From Spirochaetales bacterium (lineage in GTDB: Bacteria > Spirochaetota > Spirochaetia > DTKZ01), in contig JAISAF010000263.1 in the NCBI GenBank assembly GCA_031266855.1, positions 1-14,818 on the forward strand: a stretch of 14,818 nucleotides of DNA, given 5' to 3'. A program made the translations under genes and the position numbers. A model generated the notes under the pieces. The model saw only the letters and a program-made list of their open reading frames with translations. It did not search any database and was not told the origin of the DNA. The first letter of the stretch is position 1. Each line of letters opens with the position of its first letter. Shown here one piece after another: positions 7,127-13,772 of the stretch.

Positions 7127-7794
7127 TTCCCCGACTCCTTCGCAAGCAGTTCGCGAGCTTTCTTTAAATTTCCGTGGATACCCACAAGACTTGTATAATA
7201 CGCGGCCTTCTCAAAATACTTTACCGCCCCCGCGATATTTTTTTTCACATTCATCTCCAGGGCGCCCAGATTATTCAAAGCCTGAAAATTACAGACATCC
7301 GTTTCCGCCGACTCTTTTAATAACGTATATGCGCTCTCGAAATCCTTCTCCTGCATTTTCCTGTTGCCATCCTTCAAAAGCCGCAAACTCTTCATCGCCC
7401 TGGCAAACGACTCCCCGCTCCCGCACAAAGCGATCCTGTGCGCAAGCTGCCTCCTGTCCGCCTCCTGCTCGCACAAAGGAAGAGCCTTCTCATAATATTC
7501 CCTGCACGGCTCCCGCCTGTTCCAGATGTAGTACAAGTCCCCCAGCGATTTAAACCGCATAAACGTCTCGCCATACCGCTCAAGCTCATTCAGAAAATAT
7601 TTCTCCGCCTCCTCGAAACGCTCCTGAGCAAGACACACAAGAGCAAGACTGTGCCCCAGGCCGAATCTGTTAGGCTGCACAGCCTCTATTTTCCTAAAAT
7701 ATTCCTCAGCCTTCAAATATTTTTGCAGAACAAGATTGTTCAGCGCCGCCCTCTGCCACCACCGCAGCAGAAAAGGAGAAAAAGGATTTTTCAT
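7123..7794 (-). CDS. TPR-like protein
   Basis: About 223 residues from ATG 7794, cytoplasmic by appearance. Repeating pairs of amphipathic helices with the TPR pattern are clear: for example LKAEEYFRKIEAVQPN near the N-terminus, RFEEAEKYFLNELERYG, EYYEKALPL, then NNLGALEMNV and AVKYFEKAAYY near the end. TPR arrays bind partner proteins; no catalytic residues are seen. The frame is open up to 7902, but those 36 codons run through a perfect 15-bp palindrome, so I chose the ATG 7 bases after a TATACT box. No Shine-Dalgarno precedes it, consistent with a leaderless message. It is first in an operon with the kinase and CHR pair. Confidence 0.85.
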   Translation of the reverse strand: MKNPFSPFLLRWWQRAALNNLVLQKYLKAEEYFRKIEAVQPNRFGLGHSLALVCLAQERFEEAEKYFLNELERYGETFMRFKSLGDLYYIWNRREPCREYYEKALPLCEQEADRRQLAHRIALCGSGESFARAMKSLRLLKDGNRKMQEKDFESAYTLLKESAETDVCNFQALNNLGALEMNVKKNIAGAVKYFEKAAYYTSLVGIHGNLKKARELLAKESGK

Positions 7795-7801
7795 ACCAGC
7801 C

Positions 7802-7831
7802 AGTATACCACAGAAAAAGCGGAGGCGGCAA
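7802..7831 (-). promoter_or_regulatory. Putative promoter, leaderless, for TPR-kinase-CHR operon
   Basis: On the minus strand, TTGCCG (7826-7831), 18 bases, TATACT (7802-7807), then only 7 bases to ATG 7794, so the transcript would begin at or next to the A of the start codon. The -35 hexamer is identical to the one proposed for the 405-2318 gene. Confidence 0.5.
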
Positions 7832-7851
7832 GGACACATTCCGCAGAAGAT

Positions 7852-7893
7852 CAGGGCGCATTTTTTTGGGCGCGCTTTGCGCGCCCAAAAAAA
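7852..7893. repeat. Isolated hairpin-1 module of the mosaic repeat (copy F)
   Basis: TTTTTTTGGGCGCGC, loop TTT, GCGCGCCCAAAAAAA: 15-bp perfect arms in about 7861-7893, preceded by GGGCGCA as in copies A and E. It lies between the stop of the helicase partner gene (7935) and the promoter of the next operon. The As after the GC stem pair with Ts before it, so on either strand there is no free U tract; it is a strong stem but not a textbook terminator. Confidence 0.7.
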
Positions 7894-7934
7894 CGCGCTC
7901 AACCGTGAAAAAAATTCCCTGGAATGGCCCGGCC

Positions 7935-10190
7935 TTATCCTGAAAGCGCGCCGCGCAGCCGGCGGACGAGGCTGATTTTTTTTACTGGTATCGAGACAGT
8001 TCCGCCTCCGGGAAGGCTTTCGCCTTCAAGAATCAGGTCGGTTCCGCTGCGGCGAAGGACTGCCGGGCGTACAAGTACTCGGGAGGGGGAGCCGTTGGAT
8101 TTGCGTACGAGCAGTTCCAGATAATCGCCGCGGCTTGCCAGGGCCTGTTCGATAATCAGGGTTTTGCCCATATAGTCCAGCCCTTTTGCTTCTGTCCTTT
8201 CGCCGCGGACAAGTTCCGGCTGTATCTGCTTTGGGAAAATGACGAGCCGACGCCTGATTCTTTCGCGGATTTCCCCGGCGATATCTTCGGGTAGTTTTGC
8301 CCGCGTCAGCGTGTCGAGAAGTTCCCGCTCCACACTCCGCGGCGGCGAATGCCGGATTTTTCCCCGGCCCGTGGCGGCGGTTTTTCCGAGGAGGGGAAAA
8401 CGCAGGGCGGGCGGCTGGAAAGTCCGCGGAAATACGATTCCTCCAGTGGACAAACCGGGCACAGCGGGGGGGACTAGGGGGGAAGAATTCCCGGAGCTGT
8501 CCGCTTGTTTCGTCCGCCGCCCCTGTGCGGAACCGGAAGGCGGAATATCCCTGGCGCCGCGAAGCTGTGGAAGGATTTCAACACCGGCGCCGCGCAGTAT
8601 TCTTATGCAGGAGGCCAGTTCTTCGCGGGCTATGACATACACGCCGGGAGCCGGACTGAGCCGAACCATTTTTTGAAACTCCCGGTGATGTTCCAGAAGA
8701 TGGCGCCGGTCTTCCTTTGCCGTTATGATGACTCCTTCAAGGAAGGCGATGCTTGTGTATTCATTTTCCCAGGCATTCAGGCTGAAAACCACATTCTGGG
8801 GGAGCTTTCCTCCGCACAGGGAGGCAAGGCGGCGCTCTACCGTTTTTCCGTTAAAGCCCAGCGCAAGGGCGCGGGCAAACGAAACCTTTGAAAGTTCATA
8901 GCGGGAGAAAACATCATAGCGTACCAGATGGGCGGCGGCGGCGGGGACAAGCCCCTCTCTCAAAGACAGATGGGAACAAATATTGATATCGAAATTCGGC
9001 TGGATGATGAGGGGCGGCCCCTTCCCGGCGGCCTGTTCCTGTGTGGCCGCTTCCAGTGAGGCCGGTTTCAGCGCGGCTTTTTCCGGCGCGGACCTGCCCT
9101 GTGGAAAAAGAGGATGTACCAGAAAGGCGGTTCCCGTAGAAGCGTTTTCCCCATGCGGGATAAGGATATCAAAGGCCGCAAGCCGCTCCAGCCAGGAAAC
9201 ATTTCTGCGCGAAAACCGCGTTTCGGAAGAAACCAGCCGTCCAAGGCGTATCAGCGAACCAGCCGTATAGGCTGTACCTGCTTCCAGATACGCAAGAAAC
9301 GAGGCAAGCCACTGCGCCTCCTTCCAGACTTCAAAAAAGTCATCGCAGAAAGCCGCCGCGGCAAGAAGGCACAGGCGGAAGCGCGGCGCAAAGGAGGCGA
9401 ACTCCTCCCATGCCTCAAGGTCAATTTCAAGGCGCTCTTCCTCCCGTAGCAGTTTCAGGGTTTTCAGCGCCCCGGCAAGCAGCATAACGCGGGAACCCCC
9501 GCCCTCAAAAAGAGGAGGAATCTTTTCCCGTAGAATGGTTTCCGCTTTCTTTTTCAAGGCGCCATCGGTTTTCAGAATATCCCCGTCTTCCAGGATACAG
9601 GAAAAAAAAGCCAGAAGCAGCACATCGCCCGGCCAGGGCGGGGGAATTTTTATTCCATGAACCGCTGCGCACGATAAAAGCAGACCAGGATCCACGACCC
9701 GCTCTTCAATCTTCTTTTCAAGAAAGGGAGTAAAGACAAGCGCCCCGGCGCCCTGGCTTTTGTCGGTATTTTTGTCGGTGTAAATAAGAAGCCTGTCCTG
9801 TAGATTAAGAAGCCGGTAATGCAAATCGAGATACCCTATTTCCCCCTCAAAAAGCCGGTACAGATCGTCCGGCGCCGGTGAATCAAGAACGCTGATAGCG
9901 CTCAGGAGCCGGGCGTCCTCTTCGTCCACCAGACTGATGATGCGTTCCTGGGTTTCCTCTTCCAGCAGAAAGCGGTACAGATTTTCCAAAAGGTCGTGCT
10001 TGTTGTACGGCGTCCTGAACTCACCAAGATAGTTCCGTAAAATATCAAAGAAAGCCGCGTCGGGCAGGGTAAGGAAAGCGGACTTCCAGCGCTGCTGCGC
10101 GCCCAATCCCGCGCCCGATCCTGCTTTAGATTTTTCTTTAGATTTCGCTGTGGACTCCTCTTTGGACGGCTCCCCGCGGCGGGATTTCAC
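7935..10190 (-). CDS. Helicase-associated protein, partner of bacterial XPB
   Basis: About 751 residues from GTG 10190. I chose this GTG over the ATG at 10202 because GGGAGGA lies just ahead of it, no site precedes the ATG, and it gives a four-base GTGA overlap with the stop of the helicase gene. A charged, Lys/Ser-rich N-terminus (to about residue 35) is followed by helical regions. Around 391-526 lies a domain with the look of Helicase_C_3, the XPB/Ssl2 N-terminal-like domain (LIIQPNFDINICSHL, then RYDVFSRYELSKVSF and ITAKEDRRHLLEH). The C-terminal 80 or so residues (from LDYMGKTLIIEQAL) are WYL-like in pattern. A partner of XPB is a known arrangement in some bacteria; the biochemical role is unknown, with DNA opening or repair most likely. 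Confidence 0.9.
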   Translation of the reverse strand: MKSRRGEPSKEESTAKSKEKSKAGSGAGLGAQQRWKSAFLTLPDAAFFDILRNYLGEFRTPYNKHDLLENLYRFLLEEETQERIISLVDEEDARLLSAISVLDSPAPDDLYRLFEGEIGYLDLHYRLLNLQDRLLIYTDKNTDKSQGAGALVFTPFLEKKIEERVVDPGLLLSCAAVHGIKIPPPWPGDVLLLAFFSCILEDGDILKTDGALKKKAETILREKIPPLFEGGGSRVMLLAGALKTLKLLREEERLEIDLEAWEEFASFAPRFRLCLLAAAAFCDDFFEVWKEAQWLASFLAYLEAGTAYTAGSLIRLGRLVSSETRFSRRNVSWLERLAAFDILIPHGENASTGTAFLVHPLFPQGRSAPEKAALKPASLEAATQEQAAGKGPPLIIQPNFDINICSHLSLREGLVPAAAAHLVRYDVFSRYELSKVSFARALALGFNGKTVERRLASLCGGKLPQNVVFSLNAWENEYTSIAFLEGVIITAKEDRRHLLEHHREFQKMVRLSPAPGVYVIAREELASCIRILRGAGVEILPQLRGARDIPPSGSAQGRRTKQADSSGNSSPLVPPAVPGLSTGGIVFPRTFQPPALRFPLLGKTAATGRGKIRHSPPRSVERELLDTLTRAKLPEDIAGEIRERIRRRLVIFPKQIQPELVRGERTEAKGLDYMGKTLIIEQALASRGDYLELLVRKSNGSPSRVLVRPAVLRRSGTDLILEGESLPGGGTVSIPVKKISLVRRLRGALSG

Positions 10191-11860
10191 AAATCCTCCC
10201 ATACTTCAATGCGGTACTGGTAGCCCTGTTCGGTAAGGAATTTCTGTCTGTTCTCGCCAAAGGTCTCTTCCGTGGTATAACGCGACAGAATCGAATAAAA
10301 CCAGGAATTCCGCTTTTTCGGCCGCAGAATCCGGCCAAGCCGCTGCGCCTCTTCCTGACGGGAACCAAACGATCCCGACACCTGGATGGCAAGCGAGGCG
10401 TCCGGCAAATCTATGGCGAAATTCGCGACCTTTGATACAACGATAATCCTGACGCGGCCCGCCTTGAAATCGCCATAAATCCTTTCCCGCTCGGCATTGG
10501 GAGTTTTGCCGCTTACAAGCGGCGCGCCCAGCTCCTGCGCGATTATCCCAAGCTGGTCAAGATACTGCCCAATAATAAGCGTAGGGTCCTCCGGGTGATT
10601 TTTCAAGATTTCCCTGACAGCGGCGAGCTTCCGGGGATTCTCGCAGGCGATACGGAATTTATTCCGTTTATCCGCCACAGCATACGGAAGTTTCAGCTCT
10701 TCCGGTAAATCAAGCCGGATTTCCACACAATTCGCCTCCGCGATCCAGCCCTTCGCCTCCAGTTCCTTCCACGGCACATCATAGCGTTTTGGCCCCACAA
10801 GAGAAAAAACATCCTCCTCCCTGCCATCCTCGCGCACCAGCGTCGCGGTAAGGCCCAGCCGGCGGACGCTCTGAATCTCCGCCGTAACACGGAACATAGG
10901 CGCGGGCAGGAGGTGTACCTCGTCATAAATAATAAGCCCCCATCTCCGCTGCCGGAAAAGCTTAAAATGAGGAAACGCCCCATCCTTCGCGGAACGCCAC
11001 ACAAGAATCTGGTAGGTGGCGACCGTAACAGGACGAATAATTTTTTCCTCCCCGGAGTATTCGCCGATCTCCGCGGCGGACAAACCCGTCTTGTCCAAAA
11101 GCTCGTCAATCCACTGATGAACCGCCGCTATATTTGTAGTAAGAATAAGAGTATTCGTTTGCAAAAGACTCATCACCGTCATACCCACAATGGTTTTCCC
11201 CGCACCACAGGGAAGCACCACTGTCCCGAATCCCGTCCCCGGCCTCCTGTCCGCCACAAGCGCGGCGGCGGCTTCCTTCTGATAGCCCCTAACGCAAAAC
11301 TCCTTTCCCTTCACCGTACATTCCCGGAAAGCGAACGGCAGCGACTCCCCCTCGGCAAGAGGCGCCTCGTCCTCCACCGGATAACCCGCGCGGATAAACT
11401 CCTGCTTAATGGTTCCCCGGTCAGTCAAAGCGACGAAAATCCCGCCATCCTCAAAACGCAAATATTTTCCAAGCCTTTTATTTGACCTGACCTCGGTGTT
11501 AAGCGCCACGTCGGCTATCTCAAGTTTCAGAACATCCCCGTCCGAAGACTCAGCGGCTGTAAGACGGATCTTCCCATACCGGGACAAAGTTTCACGGATA
11601 TTCACTACGACATTTTCCGGCACAGCATACCGGGAAAACCGCGACAGCGCCTCCACAATCGCCCCCGCGTCAAGTCCCGCCGAAGCAGCGTTCCACAGGG
11701 ACAGCGGACTCATCCGGTACGTATGAATATGCTCCGGGGACTTCTCCAGTTCCGCAAAAGGCGACACAGCCGCGCGCGCCTCATTATATGACGGCGAATG
11801 CACATCAAGAAGGAGACTCCCGTCACCCTGAACAATAAGGGACTTTTCCGCTGGATTCAT
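10187..11860 (-). CDS. XPB-type superfamily 2 DNA helicase
   Basis: 557 residues. ATP-dependent 3'-5' DNA helicase/translocase of the XPB/Rad25 family. Visible motifs: Walker A LPCGAGKT (216-223), DEVH box (313-316), motif III LTAT (337-340), the XPB-specific RED motif at R343-E344-D345, and motif VI QRLGRILRP (506-514). Residues 1-180 form an N-terminal damage-recognition-like region. This set separates XPB from general DEAD-box helicases. In eukaryotes XPB opens promoters and repair bubbles in TFIIH; bacterial homologues unwind DNA, but their physiological role is unsettled. ATG 11860 lacks a Shine-Dalgarno and follows TATAAT by 9 bases. The stop is shared with the downstream gene through GTGA, so the two proteins are probably made in proportion. 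Confidence 0.96.
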   Translation of the reverse strand: MNPAEKSLIVQGDGSLLLDVHSPSYNEARAAVSPFAELEKSPEHIHTYRMSPLSLWNAASAGLDAGAIVEALSRFSRYAVPENVVVNIRETLSRYGKIRLTAAESSDGDVLKLEIADVALNTEVRSNKRLGKYLRFEDGGIFVALTDRGTIKQEFIRAGYPVEDEAPLAEGESLPFAFRECTVKGKEFCVRGYQKEAAAALVADRRPGTGFGTVVLPCGAGKTIVGMTVMSLLQTNTLILTTNIAAVHQWIDELLDKTGLSAAEIGEYSGEEKIIRPVTVATYQILVWRSAKDGAFPHFKLFRQRRWGLIIYDEVHLLPAPMFRVTAEIQSVRRLGLTATLVREDGREEDVFSLVGPKRYDVPWKELEAKGWIAEANCVEIRLDLPEELKLPYAVADKRNKFRIACENPRKLAAVREILKNHPEDPTLIIGQYLDQLGIIAQELGAPLVSGKTPNAERERIYGDFKAGRVRIIVVSKVANFAIDLPDASLAIQVSGSFGSRQEEAQRLGRILRPKKRNSWFYSILSRYTTEETFGENRQKFLTEQGYQYRIEVWEDL

Positions 11861-11869
11861 AAGCAGAAG

Positions 11870-11875
11870 ATTATA
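11870..11875 (-). promoter_or_regulatory. -10 box of the XPB operon, near-leaderless
   Basis: A perfect TATAAT on the minus strand ends 9 bases before ATG 11860, placing the transcript start about two or three bases ahead of it. The -35 region is T-rich with no good TTGACA, so the promoter may need help or be extended by the T tracts. Pattern only. Confidence 0.5.
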
Positions 11876-11958
11876 TCACAAAAAACACAAAAAATACTAC
11901 AGCGTCCGATCATTATGCAGCAATTCTTAGTTTAGAAAAAGTATCCTTCAAAATCAGG

Positions 11959-11995
11959 AAAACCTCCAAATTGTTTACAATTTGGAGGTTTTTAC
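11959..11995. terminator. Bidirectional terminator-like hairpin
   Basis: AACCTCCAAATTG (11961-11973), loop TTTA, CAATTTGGAGGTT (11978-11990), with AA/TT extension of the stem and T runs following on both strands. It could shield the XPB promoter from transcription entering from the right. Confidence 0.75.
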
Positions 11996-12052
11996 CACCA
12001 GTAACCCCCCAAAAAAGCAAGTCTGTATTAGTCTCATGCATCTGTAGCGGGT

Positions 12053-12113
12053 GTCAGTGAAGACAAATGGGGAGGGCGCCCTCTGGGAGAAGACCCCATT
12101 TTTCTTCACTGAC
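12053..12113. repeat. 20-bp near-perfect inverted repeat with GC-rich loop
   Basis: GTCAGTGAAGACAAATGGGG (12053-12072) pairs with 12094-12113 (reverse complement differs at one base). The 21-base loop contains AGGGCGCCCT (12073-12082), itself a perfect palindrome. No T tract follows the stem on either strand, so it is not a simple terminator. No gene is seen in 11861-12520, which this element, the terminator and copy D fill. Confidence 0.85.
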
Positions 12114-12173
12114 GGGCCCCGCCTAACAGTGGTTTTTGATATGAGCCTAAACTGAGAATTGCTGATCATTATG

Positions 12174-12476
12174 GCGCCTTTTCGGCGTTTCACGCCGGAA
12201 ACCGGGCTTTCCGCTGCAAGTCCTCGGAAAGCGCCGATGCGCTTTCCTGCGGGCTTTCCGCTGCAATGCGCCCGAAGACGGTCGCTTTCCGATAGGTATG
12301 GATTGTAGTGGGCGCTATCGCGCCCCCGGAATCCCTGGCGCACGCCCAGCGACCGGCCGCACATATGTGCGACCGGCAAGTTATGCGCAATTTGCCAAGC
12401 AAATTGCGCATAATGGATTTCAGTACACACAGCCAGCCCAAAAACGCCGCGCAGGAAGAATTGCCGCACGGCAATT
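12174..12476 (+). repeat. Mosaic palindromic repeat, copy D
   Basis: The most complete copy, plus-oriented, directly upstream of the toxin-antitoxin promoter. Hairpin 1 (about 12178-12201, one imperfect pair), the linker CCGGGCTTTCCGCT plus GCAAGTCCTC, hairpin 2 at 12226-12247 (9-bp arms, loop CGAT), GGGCTTTCCGCTGCAAT, then CGAAGACGGTCGCTTTCCGA (as in copy A), a hairpin at 12310-12325, CTGGCGCACGCCCAGCG, a perfect 14-bp palindrome CGCACATATGTGCG (12358-12371) with GACCGGC on both sides, a 15-bp hairpin at 12381-12413 (loop CAA) and an 8-bp hairpin at 12459-12476. Apparent open frames here are repeat DNA. Confidence 0.85.
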
Positions 12477-12520
12477 TTATGGCCTTATTCTGAGCTGCCG
12501 CCACCACGCGCATAGCCCTC

Positions 12521-12567
12521 TTGACAAATATACATAATGTGTATACAATATATACTGAAATTGTATA
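12521..12567 (+). promoter_or_regulatory. Toxin-antitoxin promoter with nested operator-like repeats
   Basis: TTGACA (12521-12526), 17 bases, TACAAT (12544-12549): a near-consensus sigma70 promoter. Overlapping it are two inverted repeats, TATACA N5 TGTATA (12529-12545) in the spacer and TATACAAT N10 ATTGTATA (12542-12567) across the -10 and start. AbrB-like antitoxins commonly repress their own operon, so these are the expected operator. Confidence 0.75.
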
Positions 12568-12617
12568 GACTATTATGCGATTGCAAATCGGAGTAATATT
12601 TTTGAGGAGAACCTAGT

Positions 12618-12845
12618 ATGCTTAAAAAATTAATTCAGCATGGAAACAGCGCCGCGCTTATCATTGATAAACCAATAATGGAAATGCTGCACATAACCAG
12701 CGAAACACTTCTTGAATTAAGTACCGACGGGAAAAATATAATTTTATCTCCGCAAAATACTGCTACCCAGGAAAATGATATCCTTGAATCACTGAAAGGA
12801 ATTAATAAAAAATATGGAATGGCGTTAAAAAAACTTGGCGAATAA
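12618..12845 (+). CDS. AbrB/MazE-like antitoxin
   Basis: 75 residues. The N-terminus is a SpoVT-AbrB swapped-hairpin DNA-binding domain: KLIQHGNSAALIIDKPIMEM (4-23) followed by the short strands LLELSTDGKNIILSPQ (31-46). The C-terminal tail (about 52-75, a Lys/Leu-rich helix) is the likely toxin-blocking part. GAGGAG lies about 8 bases before ATG 12618. It would bind the operator at 12529-12567 and repress the pair, a usual feature of type II systems. The toxin gene starts two bases after its stop. Composition is AT-rich, suggesting transfer along with its partner. AbrB-type antitoxins with Doc-type toxins are a known combination, although Phd is the classical partner. Confidence 0.9.
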   Translation: MLKKLIQHGNSAALIIDKPIMEMLHITSETLLELSTDGKNIILSPQNTATQENDILESLKGINKKYGMALKKLGE

Positions 12846-12847
12846 CC

Positions 12848-13237
12848 ATGATACATTTTTTAACATTATCAGAAATATTGATCATAGTGGAAGATCAAAT
12901 AAAGAATTATGGCGGCCTATATGGAGTCAGGGATTTAACCTTATTAAATTCCGCAATATATGTACCTCAATCGGGGTTTAAGGGAGAATATTTCTACAAA
13001 ACAATTCCCGCAATGGCAGCCGCTTATGCGTTTCATATTTGCCAGAATCATCCATTTATTGACGGAAATAAGCGCGCGGCGTTAGCAGGTTCGTTAGTAT
13101 TTTTAGACATCAATGGATATACATTTAATTGTAAAGAAGAAATAATATATGAAGAAATCATGAATGTTGCCGCTGGAAAATTGAATAAAGAAGAATTAAT
13201 AAAATATTATGAAAAATACTCAAAGAAAAAATACTAG
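12848..13237 (+). CDS. Doc-family toxin (Fic fold)
   Basis: 129 residues. The active-site motif HPFIDGNKRAAL (68-79) has the Doc form: His68 and Asp72 are present, Lys75-Arg76 replaces the Gly-Arg of AMPylating Fic proteins, and the distal Arg is absent. Established Doc toxins phosphorylate EF-Tu and so block translation; this protein probably does the same, but this is inferred from the motif. The length is normal for Doc (about 125). The start lies two bases after the antitoxin stop with no strong Shine-Dalgarno, so translation is coupled and antitoxin comes first. AT-rich like the antitoxin. No terminator is evident after the TAG. Confidence 0.93.
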   Translation: MIHFLTLSEILIIVEDQIKNYGGLYGVRDLTLLNSAIYVPQSGFKGEYFYKTIPAMAAAYAFHICQNHPFIDGNKRAALAGSLVFLDINGYTFNCKEEIIYEEIMNVAAGKLNKEELIKYYEKYSKKKY

Positions 13238-13316
13238 TGGCTGATTACACTAAAAGAGTGGATATAAATCAGAAAGAAATCTAACCGTTAAGTCGCGGAA
13301 GCCAAATAAGTATAAG

Positions 13317-13685
13317 CTATGTCTTATCGCTTGGAATTTCAAAGGGTACCAGGAAGTCCGGCAAGTCATTGGAGCGCGGAAATTTCCGCGCTGAAAAAGA
13401 ATGGGCATCCCACACCGGGTTTCTTCTACCGAAAACCGTCATAGCCGATGAGATCCCCCTTGTGCACCGCTATGTCCCGGACGCGACAGTCAAATTGCTT
13501 TTCCCTGTTTGTCTGATATGCAGGGGATCGGAAATGTCGATGTCGATCGTGATAACTTCACCATTCCAGTTCCGTATGACGGCATTTTCCTCCCTAATAC
13601 GATAGGGGCCGGAAACGCGGTCAAACGCTTCTTCATTACCTATGCACGCGGCAAGGCAGGAAACGATAGGGTTATAGAAGAAATT
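13317..13685 (-). pseudogene. Possible decayed gene fragment, strand uncertain
   Basis: Gap 13238-13772 has no convincing intact gene. On the minus strand one frame is open for 71 codons (13685-13473), without a good start, and reads like protein (IREENAVIRNWNGEVITIDI near its middle). It meets TAG at 13470-13472 and continues 50 more codons (DAHSFSARKFPRSNDLPDFL) to another TAG. A different minus frame near the first TAG also reads well (AVHKGDLIGYDGF), so frameshifts are likely. The plus strand is open in the same codon phase (from 13509), so the strand is not certain. I do not recognise the family. Confidence 0.3.
13373..13392. repeat. 20-bp perfect palindrome without spacer
   Basis: AGCGCGGAAATTTCCGCGCT reads the same on both strands. 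It falls inside the decayed region after the toxin gene. Confidence 0.85.
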
Positions 13686-13767
13686 TTAACCACAAAGTCG
13701 AAAAATCCAGATAAGCTTTTGCTCTTTAGATCTTTTTTTTAACTTTTCCGGCTTCGTGGTGAAATTC
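13680..13767 (-). repeat. CACCACGAAG-type interspersed repeat, copy 2
   Basis: Minus-oriented: starts GAATTTCACCACGAAG (13752-13767), contains CTAAAGAGCAAAAGC, and ends CTTTGTGGTTAAAATTTC (13680-13697). It abuts the 3' end of the FKBP lipoprotein gene. Confidence 0.65.
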
Positions 13768-13772
13768 TTTCT

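Noticed and set aside
7855..7893. Classical intrinsic terminator after the helicase partner gene
   Set aside because: The flanking T and A runs pair with each other, leaving no free U tract after the stem on either strand; kept as a repeat module.
11975..12513. Minus-strand open frames of 107 and 164 codons
   Set aside because: Made of terminator, inverted repeat and mosaic repeat copy D; no ribosome-binding site or protein-like composition.
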